DNA of 64,000 nt from Thuidium tamariscinum (Eukaryota > Streptophyta > Bryopsida > Hypnales > Thuidiaceae), in contig OX344756.2 in the NCBI GenBank assembly GCA_947034885.2, positions 20,567,489 through 20,631,488 on the forward strand, written 5' to 3'. The notes below the pieces were generated by a model that searched no databases, was not told the DNA's origin, and was given only the letters and a program-made list of their open reading frames with translations. The translations under genes and the position numbers were made by a program. This document shows, in pieces, positions 21,601-33,190 of this stretch. Numbering within the stretch: position 1 is the first letter of the stretch; every line of letters starts with the position of its first letter.

Positions 21601-24328
21601 TAGTTGGAATTTGAAGAAACTACCAAAAGAAGTAGAAAATATGAGGTCCATGAGGACATTAAACCTTCAACTTCATCATCTACAATTGCTTCCAAAAGAA
21701 ATATTGAATTCTTCTTTAACATCACTTGATTTGAGTGGGTGTTCCAACCTATCAGCATTGCCGGATGCATTGGGGAACTTGTCTTTTTTGACATCACTTA
21801 ATTTGAGTTGGTGTTCCAACCTATCGACATTGCCGGATGCATTGGGGAACTTGTCTTCTTTGACATCACTCAATTTGAATAAGTGCTCCAACCTATTGGC
21901 ACTGCCGGATGGATTGGGGAATTTATCTTCTTTGACATCACTTGATTTGAGTGAGTGTTCCAATCTATTGACATTGCGGGATGCATTGGGGAACTTGTCT
22001 TCTTTGACATCACTCAAATTGAATTGGTGTCCCAAGCTATCAACATTGCCGGATGCATTGGGGAACTTGTCTTCCTTGACATCACTGTATTTGAATGGGT
22101 GTTCCAAACTATTGACATTGCCGGATGTATTGTGGACCTTGTCTTCTTCGACATCACTCAATTTGGGTAGGTGTTCCAACCTATCGACATTGCCGGATGC
22201 ATTGAAGAACTTGTCTTCTTTGACATCACTCAATTTGAATGGATGTTCCAAGCTATTGACATTGCCGGATGCATTGTGGAACTTGTCTTCTTTGACATCA
22301 CTTGATTTGAGTGAGTGTTCCAATCTATCGACATTGCCGGATGCATTGGGGAACTTGTCTTCTTTGACATCACTCAATTTGAGTGAGTGTTCCAACCTAT
22401 CAACATTGCCGGATGCATTGGGGAACTTGTCTTCTTTGACATCACTCAAATTGAATTGGTGTCCCAAGCTATCAACATTGCCGGATGCATTGGGGAACTT
22501 GTCTTCTTTGACATCACTCAATTTGAGTAGGTGTTCCAACCTATCAACATTGCCGGATGCATTGGGGAACTTGTCTTCCTTGATATCACTGTATTTGAAT
22601 GGGTGTTCCAAGCTTTTGACATTGCCAGATGCATTGGGGAACTTGTCTTCCTTGACATCATTGTATTTGAATGGATGTTCCAAGTTATCGACATTGCCGG
22701 ATGCATTGGGGAACTTGTCTTCTTTGACATCACTCAATTTGAGTGGATGTTTCAAACTATTGATATTGCCGGATGCATTGGGGAACTTGTCTTCCTTGAT
22801 ATCACTGTATTTGAATGGGTGTTCCAAGCTTTTGACATTGCCAGATGCATTGGGGAACTTGTCTTCTTTGACATCACTGTATTTGAGTGGATGTTCCAAG
22901 TTATCGACATTGCCCGATGCATTGGGGAACTTGTCTTCTTTGACATCACTCAATTTGAATTGGTGTTCCAAGCTATGGACATTGCCGGATGCACTAGGGA
23001 ACTTGTCTTCTTTGACATCACTCAATTTGAGTTGCTGTTCTAACCTATCGACATTGCCGGTTGCATTGGGGAACTTGTCTTCTTTGACATCACTCGATTT
23101 GAAAGGGTGTTCTAAGCTATCGACATTGCCGGATGCATTGTGGAACTTGTCTTCTTTGACATCACTCAATTTGAGTGGATGTTTCAAACTATTGATATTG
23201 CCGGATGCATTGGGGAACTTGTCTTCCTTGATATCACTGTATTTGAATGGGTGTTCCAAGCTTTTGACATTGCCAGATGCATTGGGGAACTTGTCTTCTT
23301 TGACATCACTGTATTTGAGTGAGTGTTCCAACCTATCGACATTGCCGGATGCATTGGGGAACTTGTCTTCTTTGACATCACTCAAATTGAATTGGTGTCC
23401 CAAGCTATCAACATTGCCGGATGCATTGGGGAACTTGTCTTCTTTGACATCACTCAATTTGAGTAGGTGTTCCAACCTATCAACATTGCCGGATGCATTG
23501 GGGAACTTGTCTTCCTTGATATCACTGTATTTGAATGGATGTTTCAACCTATCGACATTGCCGGATGCATTGGGGAACTTATCTTCTTTGACATCACTAT
23601 ATTTGAGTGGATGTTCCAAGTTATCGACATTGCCGGATGCATTGGGGAACTTGTCTTCTTTGACATCACTCAATTTGTGGAACTGTTCCAACCTATCGGC
23701 ATTGCCGGATGCATTAGAGAACTTGTCTTCTTTGACATCACTTGATTTGAATGGGTGTTCCAAGCTTTTGACATTGCCGGATGCATTGGGGAACTTGTCT
23801 TATTTGACATCACTCAATTTGAATGGATGTTCCAACCTATTGACATTGCCGGATGCATTGGGGAACTTGTCTTTTTTGACATCACTGTATTTGAGTTGCT
23901 GTTCTAACCTATCGACATTGCCGGATGCATTGGGGAACTTGTCTTCTTTGACATCACTCAATTTGAATGGGTGTTCCAAGCTTTTGACATTGCCGGATGC
24001 ATTGGGGAACTTGTCTTATTTGACATCACTCAATTTGAATGGATGTTCCAACCTATCGACATTGCCGGATGCATTGGGGAACTTGTCTTTTTTGACATCA
24101 CTGTATTTGAGTGAATGTTCTTACCTATCGACATTGCCGGATGCATTGGGGAACTTGTCTTCTTTGACATCACTCAATTTGAGTGGGTGTTCTTACTTAT
24201 CGACATTGCCGGATGCATTGGGGAACTTGTCTTCTTTGACATCATTGTATTTGAGTGGATGTTCCAAGTTATTGACATTGCCGGATGCATTGGGGAACTT
24301 GTCTTTTTTGACATCACTCAATTTGTAG
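16956..24328 (+). CDS. Kinase/NB-ARC/LRR immune-receptor-type gene (PK-NBS-LRR class), four exons
   Basis: Exons are 16956-18683, 19648-20763, 20969-21089 and 21540-24328. Donors read GTATAA, GTTAGT and GTAAGT, acceptors all end in AG, and phases (0, 0, 1) join one frame of about 1,917 residues. Order: uncharacterised N-terminus (about 1-275), complete kinase domain (about 280-560), NB-ARC (about 590-900), LRRs to the end. NB-ARC/LRR proteins act as nucleotide switches in intracellular immunity; fusion to an N-terminal kinase is a class known from mosses. The kinase keeps its catalytic residues and the NB-ARC keeps P-loop, kinase-2, GLPL and MHD motifs, so the core looks functional. The frame stops at TAG 24326-24328 although the same LRRs continue in frame, so the protein may be truncated relative to its ancestor. 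Alternatively kinase and NB-ARC/LRR could be separate neighbouring genes, but the phase-compatible junctions argue against it. The model is unproved without RNA. Confidence 0.75.
19648..20763 (+). CDS. Exon 2 of the kinase/NB-ARC/LRR gene: NB-ARC domain
   Basis: 372 codons starting VHEAKPTTKYSKLFG right after a TTGTAG acceptor, in phase with exon 1. The nucleotide-binding motifs are in order: P-loop GMGGVGKST (about 19756-19782), kinase-2 LLILDDVWD (about 19,990), RNBS-B-like LVVCSRNW, GLPL as GCMGLPLSLKVLG (about 20,260), FLDICCFF and the MHD motif MHDHLRDMG (about 20617). FLDICCFF resembles the RNBS-D motif of TIR-type rather than coiled-coil-type receptors. There is no plausible ATG at the exon start, which supports splicing from the upstream kinase exon. 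Confidence 0.88.
20969..21089 (+). CDS. Exon 3 of the kinase/NB-ARC/LRR gene: short linker exon
   Basis: 121 bases between a GTAAGTAG acceptor and a textbook GTAAGT donor. It is open in the frame required by exon 2 and encodes GFDFKNLEGISYRVSRND and a further stretch ending YPKLRIFVVKT. Its remainder of one base completes an Asp codon with the first two bases of exon 4. It probably bridges NB-ARC and LRR. Confidence 0.7.
21540..24328 (+). CDS. Exon 4 of the kinase/NB-ARC/LRR gene: leucine-rich repeats
   Basis: Begins with the acidic DEEEISHNCKNL and two irregular LRRs, then about 36 regular 24-residue units of the pattern LTSLNLSGCSNLSTLPDALGNLSS. The repeats are far more alike in DNA and protein than in most NLR genes, implying recent expansion or homogenisation. 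Variation is concentrated at the residues after L-x-L (SGC, NWC, SEC, NGC, SRC, KGC, WNC), the solvent-exposed positions expected to bind a ligand. The exon ends at a TAG where other units have TGG (compare the TGG version at about 23,677). Confidence 0.85.
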
Positions 24329-24757
24329 AACTGTTCCAACCTATTAGCATTGCCAGACGCACTGGGGAACTTGTCTTCTTTGACATCACTTGAATTGTGG
24401 AAGTGTTTCAACCTATCGACATTGTCGGATGCATTAGGGAACTTGTCTTCTTTGACATCACTTGATTTGAGTGGATGTTCCAACCTATCAACATTGCCGG
24501 ATGCATTAAGGAACTTGTCTTCTTTGACATCACTTGATTTGAGTGGATGTTCCAACCTATCAACATTGCCGGATGCATTAGGGAATTTGTCTTCTTTGAC
24601 ATCACTCAATTTGAGTGGGTGTTCCAACCTATCGACATTGCCGGATGCATTGGGGAACTTGTCTTTCTTGACATCACTCAATTTGAGTGACTGTTCCAAT
24701 CTATCGACTTTGCCGGATGCATTGGCAAACTTGTCTTCTTTGACATTACTTAAGTAG
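21716..24757 (+). repeat. Tandem array of 72-bp LRR-coding units
   Basis: About 42 consecutive units of 72 bp, the first 36 before the stop at 24326. Higher-order copying is visible: 22441-22602 is repeated identically at 23377-23538 (offset 936, 13 units). The block from 22741 recurs at 23173 (432, 6 units), and one from about 23,796 recurs at about 24,012 (216, 3 units). Offsets in whole units point to unequal crossing-over or gene conversion. Because the unit is a multiple of three and lacks stops in other frames, long open frames also appear in another plus frame and on the minus strand. Confidence 0.95.
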
Positions 24758-24940
24758 ATGGATGTCTCAACCTATTGACATTGCCGGATACATTGAGAAA
24801 TTTGATTTCTGTGATATCATTTAATATGAGTAAGTATTTTAATCTATCGACATTGCCAGATGCATTAGGAATCTTGTCTTGTTTGAGATTACTTCATTTG
24901 ATTGGCATTCTTGCCTATCAACATTGCTAGATACTACTAG
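24329..24940 (+). pseudogene. LRR tail beyond the TAG, decaying
   Basis: After the TAG the same reading frame continues for about six more LRR units to TAG 24755-24757. Two or three badly decayed units with deletions follow up to about 24,935. The tail would belong to the protein if TAG 24326-24328 were read through or were a recent mutation; otherwise it is untranslated remnant. Confidence 0.7.
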
Positions 24941-26038
24941 AAAAAAATTGTGTTTTTTTCGTGTCTGGTAAAAACATTCATATGTTCATATGGATGTCAA
25001 AAGAGATGTCTGTATGGCACAAAGTGAAGACTAATGTCAAGAATAGAATTTATAGATGTTAACGTTGAAGACGAAAAATTAGAATAAAAATCAAGTTGGT
25101 GCTATCATTGATGTTCAAATTCAAGGGCAATTTCGTTAAATTGGCGACATTCTATGTGCCATTTTTCGTATTCCATGTGCCATTTTTTCATGTTCCATGT
25201 GCCACTTTGCGATATTCCATAATTATGGCACTTTTGAATGGAGGCTCAGAGGTTGAGGAAGATGTTGCATGTCGTAGCTTTATCTCCTTGCTTTCGTTGA
25301 AGTGGTGAGCAATGTAGAACTTGGTCGCCTCCAGAAGGGGAGCCTGTCTACATTGAATGAAATGAGAAGTTGTCCCACATGCCTAGGCTTGCACATGCAA
25401 GCAATGACAATTTGTAGATACTCTTGAATGTGGCCCATCAAATTCTGAGAAGGTCCACAAGTGGAGGGGGTGCCTTGTCGGCTAGCCCCCTCCCCCCAAT
25501 GAATGGCAGAGGGTGCAGTTGACGGAGCCGTCGTCCTGGATGGAAATGCGGGTGTTTCTGACTCGAGTCGTTGGTGAGGGTGCGGTCAAGGAGTACCGGA
25601 TCGAAGAGACTGAGGTTCTATTGAACTGAAAGAATGTGAATAACTGTTGAAAACACTTGCGAAGCAACTACATCTCGACTTCATCAAGTGGCTTCTCTGT
25701 GGGAGAATTTTGTCAAATGTTAGCTTCAGTCCCCGATGTTGGCTCTTAGATCATTATGGTGACCAAGTTTATTAGAGTAGCCAAGACCCTAGTCTTTGTT
25801 TCTTTGGTTCGTTTTCTCTTCTATTTTTTTTATGGTTGTTGATTCTCTATGCAACCACTTAGTTGGCTTTGCCGGTTTTGTGTCTCGGTTCTTTTAAATG
25901 AAGTGCGGTTTCTCCATTCGCTCCCAAAAATTGAAGAACATGAAGTAGTTGAAAACATAGTATTTTTTTGCACATGAAGGTCGGGAGTTGGTACAAAATG
26001 AGTTGAGGAACTCGGTTGTTCATATTTGCAAGACTACG
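24941..26038. other. Intergenic DNA between LRR gene and retrotransposon block
   Basis: No gene is recognised. Three approximate copies of an 18-20 base unit containing TCCATGTGCCATTTTT occur at about 25,148-25,215. A GC-richer patch (25,440-25,650) has only overlapping opposite-strand open frames without family resemblance. Confidence 0.4.
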
Positions 26039-26207
26039 TGTGGCAACCTAGAATTCACCTAAGTAGGTTCTTAAACAAAGTTAGGGAAAAAGGGATCTAT
26101 TCAATCCCCATTTTTTTTGTTGTTTTCATAGTTTAACTTATAATTAGGGCTAAGACCGGAAACTGGAAAACTGCAGACCGGAAACAGAAAACTACGTTAA
26201 GGGACGG

Positions 26208-29200
26208 TGTCACAGTCCGAAAATATCATGTACGTAAAATAAAGAGGTAGTATATAGAATAGTGCCATTTTTCAAAAAATTTAGAGTTAGATGTGGGGGA
26301 AAGAAGACAATTAGGGTCTTGTTCCCTTGGGATCCGTTTGAACCGGATTAACCAAGGTAAGTTTTCGGATCCAGATTCCTCAGTATCCGGAACGGAACTT
26401 TCTGGAAGACGGAACTGGCCAAGGACGGATCCGGTGCACCCTAAGAGGGATTCGAGCTAGTTCCGGATGGTCGGCACCTACGGGTCTACGCCGCCGACCT
26501 ACGGAAACTAGCGTAACGGTCGGGGAACGTCGTGCCGTTCCGAGGAGAACCGGGAACGTAGGATACCGATTAGTATATAAACCCCTCTACCCCACCTCAT
26601 TTTCCCTTTTCGATTTGGCAAATCGAGGTACGCTTGTGTACAGGTTTTGGAGCGCGTATAGAGAGAGAAAGAGTGGTGAACAGTAGAGATCGGTTCCGGG
26701 TTTAGTTTAGGGTCGGTGCCGACCGCACCGACAAGTTCCGACTCGAGCGGAGACATGGCGAGCTCCTCCAATCCGAAGCGGATGGTAGTGACTGCCAAGG
26801 CGATTTCGCCACTCATCCCTTCCGATCCGTAGCATCGGAAGGAGTTAGAGGATGATTTAGTCTTCCTAGGTTGTCATGGATTGATCCGGCGCCCGTGGAG
26901 TGTGAAGAGTGATGAGATGGTGCAGGAACTCCTCTCGGGAGTTCTGAATCAGTACCAACTCACGGTGAGGGGTAGACCGGGTGCCTGGTCGCCGGAAGTC
27001 TGGGCGGAAGTATACGGGTTTGAGAAAACCGGATTAGGCATCGTTCCCCGGACGGATAAGTTTAGTGTCAATAAGTTCCGGAATCCGCCCCACCCTTAGG
27101 ACGGATATTTAGTTCCGAAATGTATGAACGACCGGCATAGGCGGATGTTGGAGTTCTTGATCCCCATCCTCTACCCGGAAAAGCCCACCCGTGTCACGGT
27201 GACGGTAGCAAACACCATCTTTGGGTGTTTTGAGAAGCGGATAGTCAACTGGAGCTTAGTCCTCTAGTATGTAGTTAATCGGCTAGCCGAATATGTGGGA
27301 CGGGAGAAGACCAGCACTATCAGCGCCTACCTGTTCCATCTGTACCACCACAATGATGTACTGAGTGGCCCGAAAATCCTTCGTTATGAGACCGGAGTTC
27401 AGATCCTCAAGTACGGATTGACGGATGAGGTAGAGAAAGATCTGGATGCCCCAGAGGACGAGCGGATGGAGGAAGACCCCCAGGAGTAGAAGCCGGCCAA
27501 CTAGTCGGAACGGATGAAGTCCACAACGCCAGATAAACGGGGCAACCCAAACCCGAATCCACCCGGATCAGTTCTAGGAAAGAAGAAGAGGGACCACTTT
27601 GACACCATCATCCGACACGCCATGATGGCACACGCGGACAACAACAACTACGAGGCGATACTCGAGTAGATCTCCACCAAACTAGGCGGAGTGAAGATCG
27701 AGGACATTCCGGAAATCCTCGATCATCTTCTGACCCAAGAGGTGTTGCGGAAGAAGGACGAGGAGATCGGGAAGTGGGAAGAGGAAGCCCAGATCCGGGC
27801 GGATCAGATCTGGCAGGCGGAAGATCTGACCCGGGTAGCCAAAGAAGGACGGCGGAAGGCTGAAGAGGAGCGGAACGGGCTCCGTAGTACGATGAGCTAC
27901 CTCGAGAGCGACTTAGTGTCGCCAATGGGAAGATCAGCGAGGCTACCATCCTGGTTCACAACCTACAAGGGTTGGTGGCACAGCCGGCGGAAGCAGTGGT
28001 GAGGGCCCAGCTCTTTTCCGCCCGGTTAATCAAAGAAGGGCATGTCAGCGGATCGAAACTCCTCACCATCTTGGTGGATTACCAGGCCAAGATGGAGGGG
28101 GTGCTGAAGGAAATGAGGGCCTTGATTGGGACCCTCAATCCAGAATTGGGAGAAGGCCTTTCGAGCTTGCTCAACCAGCAGGTTTACACGGACTTCGGCC
28201 CTGGAGCGCAAGGACAGATGTCGACGGATCGGAAGTTGCTCGGGAACTCGCCGATCATGAAGAACCTCGGCGAGCTCGGATCGGATCCGAATGCAGCCGG
28301 ACCGTCAAACACACCGACGGAACCACAAAAGAAGAGGGCATCACCGCATCTCGACTTGGAGATCCGGATGAAGGCTTTATTATCGAATCTGGCCAGGGAG
28401 AATCTGGAGAAGTTCGCCCACATGAAGGAGCCAGATCAGACGCCAGGCAAGGTTCGGCGCGGCACAACGGTCATCTTGGACGACTCGGATAAGGAAGACA
28501 ATCCGCCCCTCATCATCCATGATGGAGCAAGGGAGCAGGGCGGATTCCAGGAAGTGGAGCGATCGGAAAGCTCAGAGGTGGATTCGGAGGAGACCTTGAC
28601 GGAAGACAGCGGAACGCCACCGGTTCCGATTCAGAAGAGACAGACCCGATCTGCCACCAAGAAGGCTCCACCTTCCAAGGTAGCAACGCGGAAGAGCTCA
28701 GTTCCGCCCGTGGGTATGACATCGAAGCGGGCGCGCAAGTAGGATAAAAGTTGAGTAGTTAGGTAGGATTTTTGAGGTTTTGGACGGAAGTTTCCTAGAC
28801 GAAATTCCCGAGTGTGGGCCCTGATCCGGAACTTCAGGAACAACTAGCCGGACCTTTCCGGATAATCCGGATGGGCCCCTATTGGCTGTTTCGGATTTTC
28901 TTTTGCCTTGTTGGCATTCCGTTTCTGTTTTTAGGTGTTGACTTTCGTTTTGATTTGGGCTTTTAAGGGGCAGGCAAGTTAGTTGGCCTGTCATTCCTTC
29001 CTAGTGCATATTCCATTGTATTTCATTCCCTTCTTTAATCTGAGCCGGCGGATGGACATTCTAGTTCTGACTTGTGTTTGAGTCTTTCTTGGTATGCTTG
29101 TTGAAGTGTTGAGAGGCAAGAGGGACGGGTGAGGAGGAATCCGTATTCTTAGGCAACTGAAATCCGAACTGAGTGACCAACTTCCGAGAACTAGGATCTT

Positions 29201-29972
29201 GAGTCGTGATTTTGAGCGTGGAGCCTTTAATTCACCGGAACGGTGATCCGGTGTGAGTCCAGGAGTGACGCGGAGGAGGTTCCAGAACCATAGGGTCGGA
29301 TTCGTGCGGAGTTAAGTAGCTGCTATAGGAAAGTTCCGTCCACCGGAAGGTCTGCCAATCACTGAGTCTATCGGAAGAACTAGGGAAGTACGTCCTTTCG
29401 GGTCTAGGGGTCTTTTAATCTGTCGTTGTAGTAAGGGCAAGTGAAGTAGTCCTGAGTGACCTGCTAACCGGATTGGCCTAGAGCTATCCGGGAAGTTGTG
29501 AGGATCCGAATTCGCCCCTAATGCAACACCGGATATATGTTGGTGACTTTGTGTGTTTTGTTTGAGAGGAGAGAGTGTGAGGTTTACGAGTGGTAAGTCC
29601 CTACCCCTCTAAAGATCAAGAGAGGACCCCCTGAGGGTAAAACAGGGCATCTAAAACCGATTATTGAGCGACAGAACTTGATTCCGGATTGAGACGGATC
29701 CAGGTGAAAGTGGAATCCGGATCCGAGAAAGTAATCCGGGTAGAGTTGAGAGACTGATTCGGATAGAGACGACAGATCCGGAAAAAGAGTTCCGAAAGAC
29801 AAGTTGGTATTCCGGATTGAGAGTAGTAACTTGGGTGTTTTGAGTTGGGAAACCTAGAAACCGGAAAACGCAACTATTAGTAACGTCTGGAATCTCCTGG
29901 GACGATATTCCGTGTCATATTATCACGTTTGAGTGTGATAAAGGTGCTTTCTGCTAGATTGCGCGTACGACA
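26208..29972 (+). mobile_element. Solo LTR B1 inside A1
   Basis: Starts TGTCACAGTCCG and ends GCGTACGACA. It is flanked by GACGG (26203-26207) and AACGG (29973-29977), a 5-bp duplication with one change. No internal retrotransposon domain is present between the ends, so it is a solo LTR, collinear with B2 (43543-47367). It carries a TATATAAA box at 26574-26581 and a decayed copy of the LTR-encoded ORF. Confidence 0.8.
26755..28742 (+). pseudogene. Broken LTR-encoded ORF of copy B1
   Basis: Aligned by eye with the intact ORF of B2 (44156-46153), from MASSSNPKR to the terminal TSKRARK. It has several stops where B2 has sense codons, for example near 26,829, 27,487, 27,503 and 27,668, mostly CAG in B2 against TAG here. 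It also carries a 1-base deletion near 27,911 that shifts the frame after YLESDL. It is not translatable as one protein. Confidence 0.8.
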
Positions 29973-30359
29973 AACGGAGTAAGAAATCCGGATCTAGCCA
30001 ACCTAGCGACCGAGACCGAATAGGCAATGAGTGGCTACTGAGCCTAGGGATCGTCGGGAACTCTCCTACGTGACCAGACTAGTTTAAACCTAACGGTCAG
30101 TAATTAATGCTGGGAGAAAAGTATAAGACCAAAGAGAAGGGCTAGGTCCTGCTACTTTCTTGCACACAAATCGAGAAAGGGTTTTCCGACAGATAGAGAG
30201 AGCGTGTCCGGTCTACAGAGAGAGAAGAGGGATAGTTGGTCTGTCAATACAGTCTGGCGCAGACTGAGTGAGCATCCCCGAGATTGTTGAGAGATTATTG
30301 AGCGTGGAGAGTTCAATCAAGTTGGACCCCACCTAGTTAGCCCGAGCAAAGAGTGAGCG

Positions 30360-33190
30360 ATGGCAAGTGAGGTACAAGAGGGACTGATTTTAGCCTTCCG
30401 GAGCGTCAATCCGGTCGTGCCTACGAATGCACAAGATAAGCTGGAGTTGGAGGAAGACCTCAGGTACATGGGCTGCGAGGGGTTTATGGCCCGTCCGTGT
30501 GTGGGAACCTAGAATACAGGTTTTTAATATTTAGTATAGAATTAGGAATAAGGAAGCTAATCTTAGATAAATTTTTCGATTCTTTGATCAAGAATAGGGA
30601 AAATTAGTAAGATTAGGAAGAGGTGGAAAGTTAACTTTCCAGTAGGTAGGAAGCAGTTAGCCAGGTGCTTTTGGCTTAGAATGCACCTGGTCACTCAGAT
30701 CCGGATTTTCAGGATCTGAGATCCACTTTTTTCGGGTCCAGTTGGATAGATAGGAAAGTGACTTTTGTGGATAAGGAATGCCACCTGGCATTCTCTTGTC
30801 CTCTGATTTTGTTCCCTTGGGTTGGTATTTAGGGGTGGCTGTTAGTTGGTTGCCCCGGGTGTTTCTACTTCTATTTTTCCTTTCATTTGCAATCTGATTT
30901 CCAGATTTCTACTTTCTAAGAGTTGGTCTGAACAAGTCTCAACCTTGGATTGGTATGCTGTACAATGCTAGAACCATTGGATAGTGCGAGGTAGCTGGGT
31001 TTGTAGGTGCTTGGATGAGGTGTCTCCCCTAGACTTTGTTTGAATCCGGTTCCAGGAAATTGAAGTGATTTGGTTGAAGCTACTAGTGTATTAGGATTGA
31101 CGTCTAGCTGTTGCAATCACTTGGAGGCTTCTGTGTGAGAAAGCCGCTCTTAAATTGGGTGTGTTGTGCTAGGAGAGTGGGCGCATGCCAATTGACGTGT
31201 TGTTGAGGTCCTGCTACAACCGGAAGTGAGGGATGTGTATGCAGTTAGGATCCCCTAGTTATTTGGCTCCTAGATTAAGCCTTAGGAACTGAGTTTGGGT
31301 GAGTCTGTCATTGTAGTAATGTGGGGTTTGTAGGGGTTTCCTGAGTGACCTGCTAGTTGGGATTGCAATCCGGATTAGTTGTGAGGAGGAACTTGCAGCC
31401 TATTTCTTTTATGTCTTTTGTTATTTTTTTCTTTTAGTGGAACTCCATTCACTATAATCCTGAGGAGGGTAGGATTCAACGCATCCTTCCTAAATGCTAA
31501 CCGCGGACCCCTCTAATACAGAGGCTAAATTTCTTTTGTTACTTGAGTGACGGGATCCGGAAACCGGATCCGGAAGAGGTACAGAGTTTAGGCACTCCTT
31601 CCGGTTCCTAATCCACCCAGTCGGATATTGTAAGTCCGGATAGGGAAAGGTACAGAGTTTGGGCACTCCTCCCTGTTTGGAAGTTGTTTTGAGAGTGGTA
31701 AGGTATGTGTGAATGGTGAGAAAGGCAATCTACGAGAATGCGGATGTTGTCAGGAAGTTTCTAGTTGTGAATCCGGTTACTGTTGTCTTGGGGTTGTTTT
31801 CCGCATCCTGTTATTCCGGTTATCTTGAGGAAACTACGTAAAATCCTATGGGAACGATACACGAGTCATTTGAACGGTGTTAACATCAAATTAGCACCTA
31901 CAAACGGATTTGTGCTTCCTTGTGCTACGACACCGTCGAATCTTAAAGACAAGGAGATGGTGGAGGAGTTACTGGACGGCTAGACCAACGAATGGAAGGG
32001 GACCGTCCGGGCGTTGCGAAGGGAGTGGAACGCGGTGATGTGGCGCAAGGTGTATGCGTTTGAGTAAGGCGAAGATGCGACGGCCACCCGGACAGACAAG
32101 TTCCATTTGGGTAAGTTCCGAAGACCCATCAACCCGAAGGATGGCTTCATCGTATCAAAGTGTATCTTAGTTAGACACAAGAGGCTGTTGCAATTCATGA
32201 TGGCAATCCTGAACCCAGATAGGCCAAGTAGGATCACGGTCACCGTAGCCAACACCATTTTTGATGCGCTATCGAGAGACCGGAAGATAGATTAGGGGTT
32301 AGTAATGCGGGACCAGATGGTCAAGATGGTGAATGGGATTGGGAAGTCAAAACCCTCCCCCATTTCACCCTTCTTGAACATTTCACTTGTACCACTCCCT
32401 AGATCTCTTGAGGGAGAAAGAGAGAGAGGCTTACGAGGTAGGAGCAGCCATGATAGAGTATGAGATTGCGGACTCGGAGGTTGAGAACGTCCACGATGAG
32501 GAGGTCTCAGAGGAAGAAGGTCAAGATGAGCAACAAGGGGACCCACAGGAGAGAAAGGAAGAGCCAGAGGTAGGGTAGATAGTCTGTTGCTGGAAACCCC
32601 CGTGGTTGCAGGAGAGACCCAAAGAGCGGATCCGGTCTGGGAACAGGATCCCTTGATGAGGATCATTCAAGACCTGGACGATTTTAGAAGGCACCATTTG
32701 GAGGAGAGAAGGTTGCTGCAGGAAGTGTGCCGAGCTCTAGGCTTTGTTCCACCTTCCAAAGTCATGGAGATATTGGGAGAGTTGATTTGGGAGGCACATG
32801 AGAGTTGGGACAGGGAAGAAGTAACTCGGCTAACCAACCAAGTCTCAACCCTAAAGAAGGAGCTTCATCAAAAGCAAGAGGAGTTGGACAAGGAGAAGCA
32901 ACTCTCTACTCAGGCTCGGACCATTTTCGGAGAAATCCGGGAATTCATTACCCATCCGGGCGAGGTTGTCAACAAGGCCATGCTGTTCGACAAGAAGGTG
33001 TTGGAGGCAGGCAAGATGGTAGGCCCCCAGCTACTCACGGCGCTGGTGGCTTACAACAAAAAGATGGAGGCAACTCTGGAGAAGTGGCGAGCAGTGGTCA
33101 CGAAGGTCCAGACTAGCTCTGATCTGGTCTCACGACCGGAAGAGCAGAAGACGGAGGTGGAGCAACCGAAGACATAGCCATCACATCACG
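30360..33190 (+). pseudogene. Broken LTR-encoded ORF of copy A1
   Basis: Starts ATGGCAAGTGAGG and follows the A3 protein (LAFRSVNPVVPT), is split by solo LTR C1 at 30500-31932, resumes at a Pro-Trp-Asn-Leu stretch and carries several stops. One is TAG at about 31,981, where A2 reads CAG; another is TAG near 32,293, where A3 has TGG. The last part (32587-33177) still has an open coiled-coil region. It ends at the GACGG-rich insertion. Confidence 0.75.
30500..31932 (+). mobile_element. Solo LTR C1 inside A1
   Basis: Starts TGTGGGAACCTAGAATACAGG-like and ends GTGCTACGACA. It is flanked by CCGTG (30495-30499) and CCGTC (31933-31937), a 5-bp duplication with one change. Removing it restores the A1 frame through the Pro-Trp-Asn-Leu codons seen in A2 and A3. 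Compared with C2 (54060-56214) it lacks the ORF portion, about 0.7 kb. Confidence 0.85.

Larger units (their letters stand above)
26039..33190 (+). mobile_element. LTR family A, copy A1, interrupted by solo LTRs B1 and C1
   Basis: A1 begins with TGTGGCAACCTAGAATTCACC-type sequence at 26039. It is present as 26039-26207, 29973-30499 and 31933 to about 33,190, matching copies A2 and A3 in order. B1 (26208-29972) and C1 (30500-31932) lie inside it. A1 stops matching at about 33,190, where a GACGG-rich insertion begins; its right end and hence its target duplication are missing. Confidence 0.8.

Noticed and set aside
21676..23763. 695-codon minus-strand open frame with a 24-residue repeat (KLSDVKEDKFPNASGNVD)
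   Set aside because: It is the antisense of the LRR array; the 72-bp unit simply lacks stops in that frame. The sense strand has splice-compatible context and known LRR motifs.
21710..24760. Regular 72-bp repeats resembling a CRISPR array
   Set aside because: Units are contiguous, coding and have no distinct spacers; the surrounding gene is eukaryotic.
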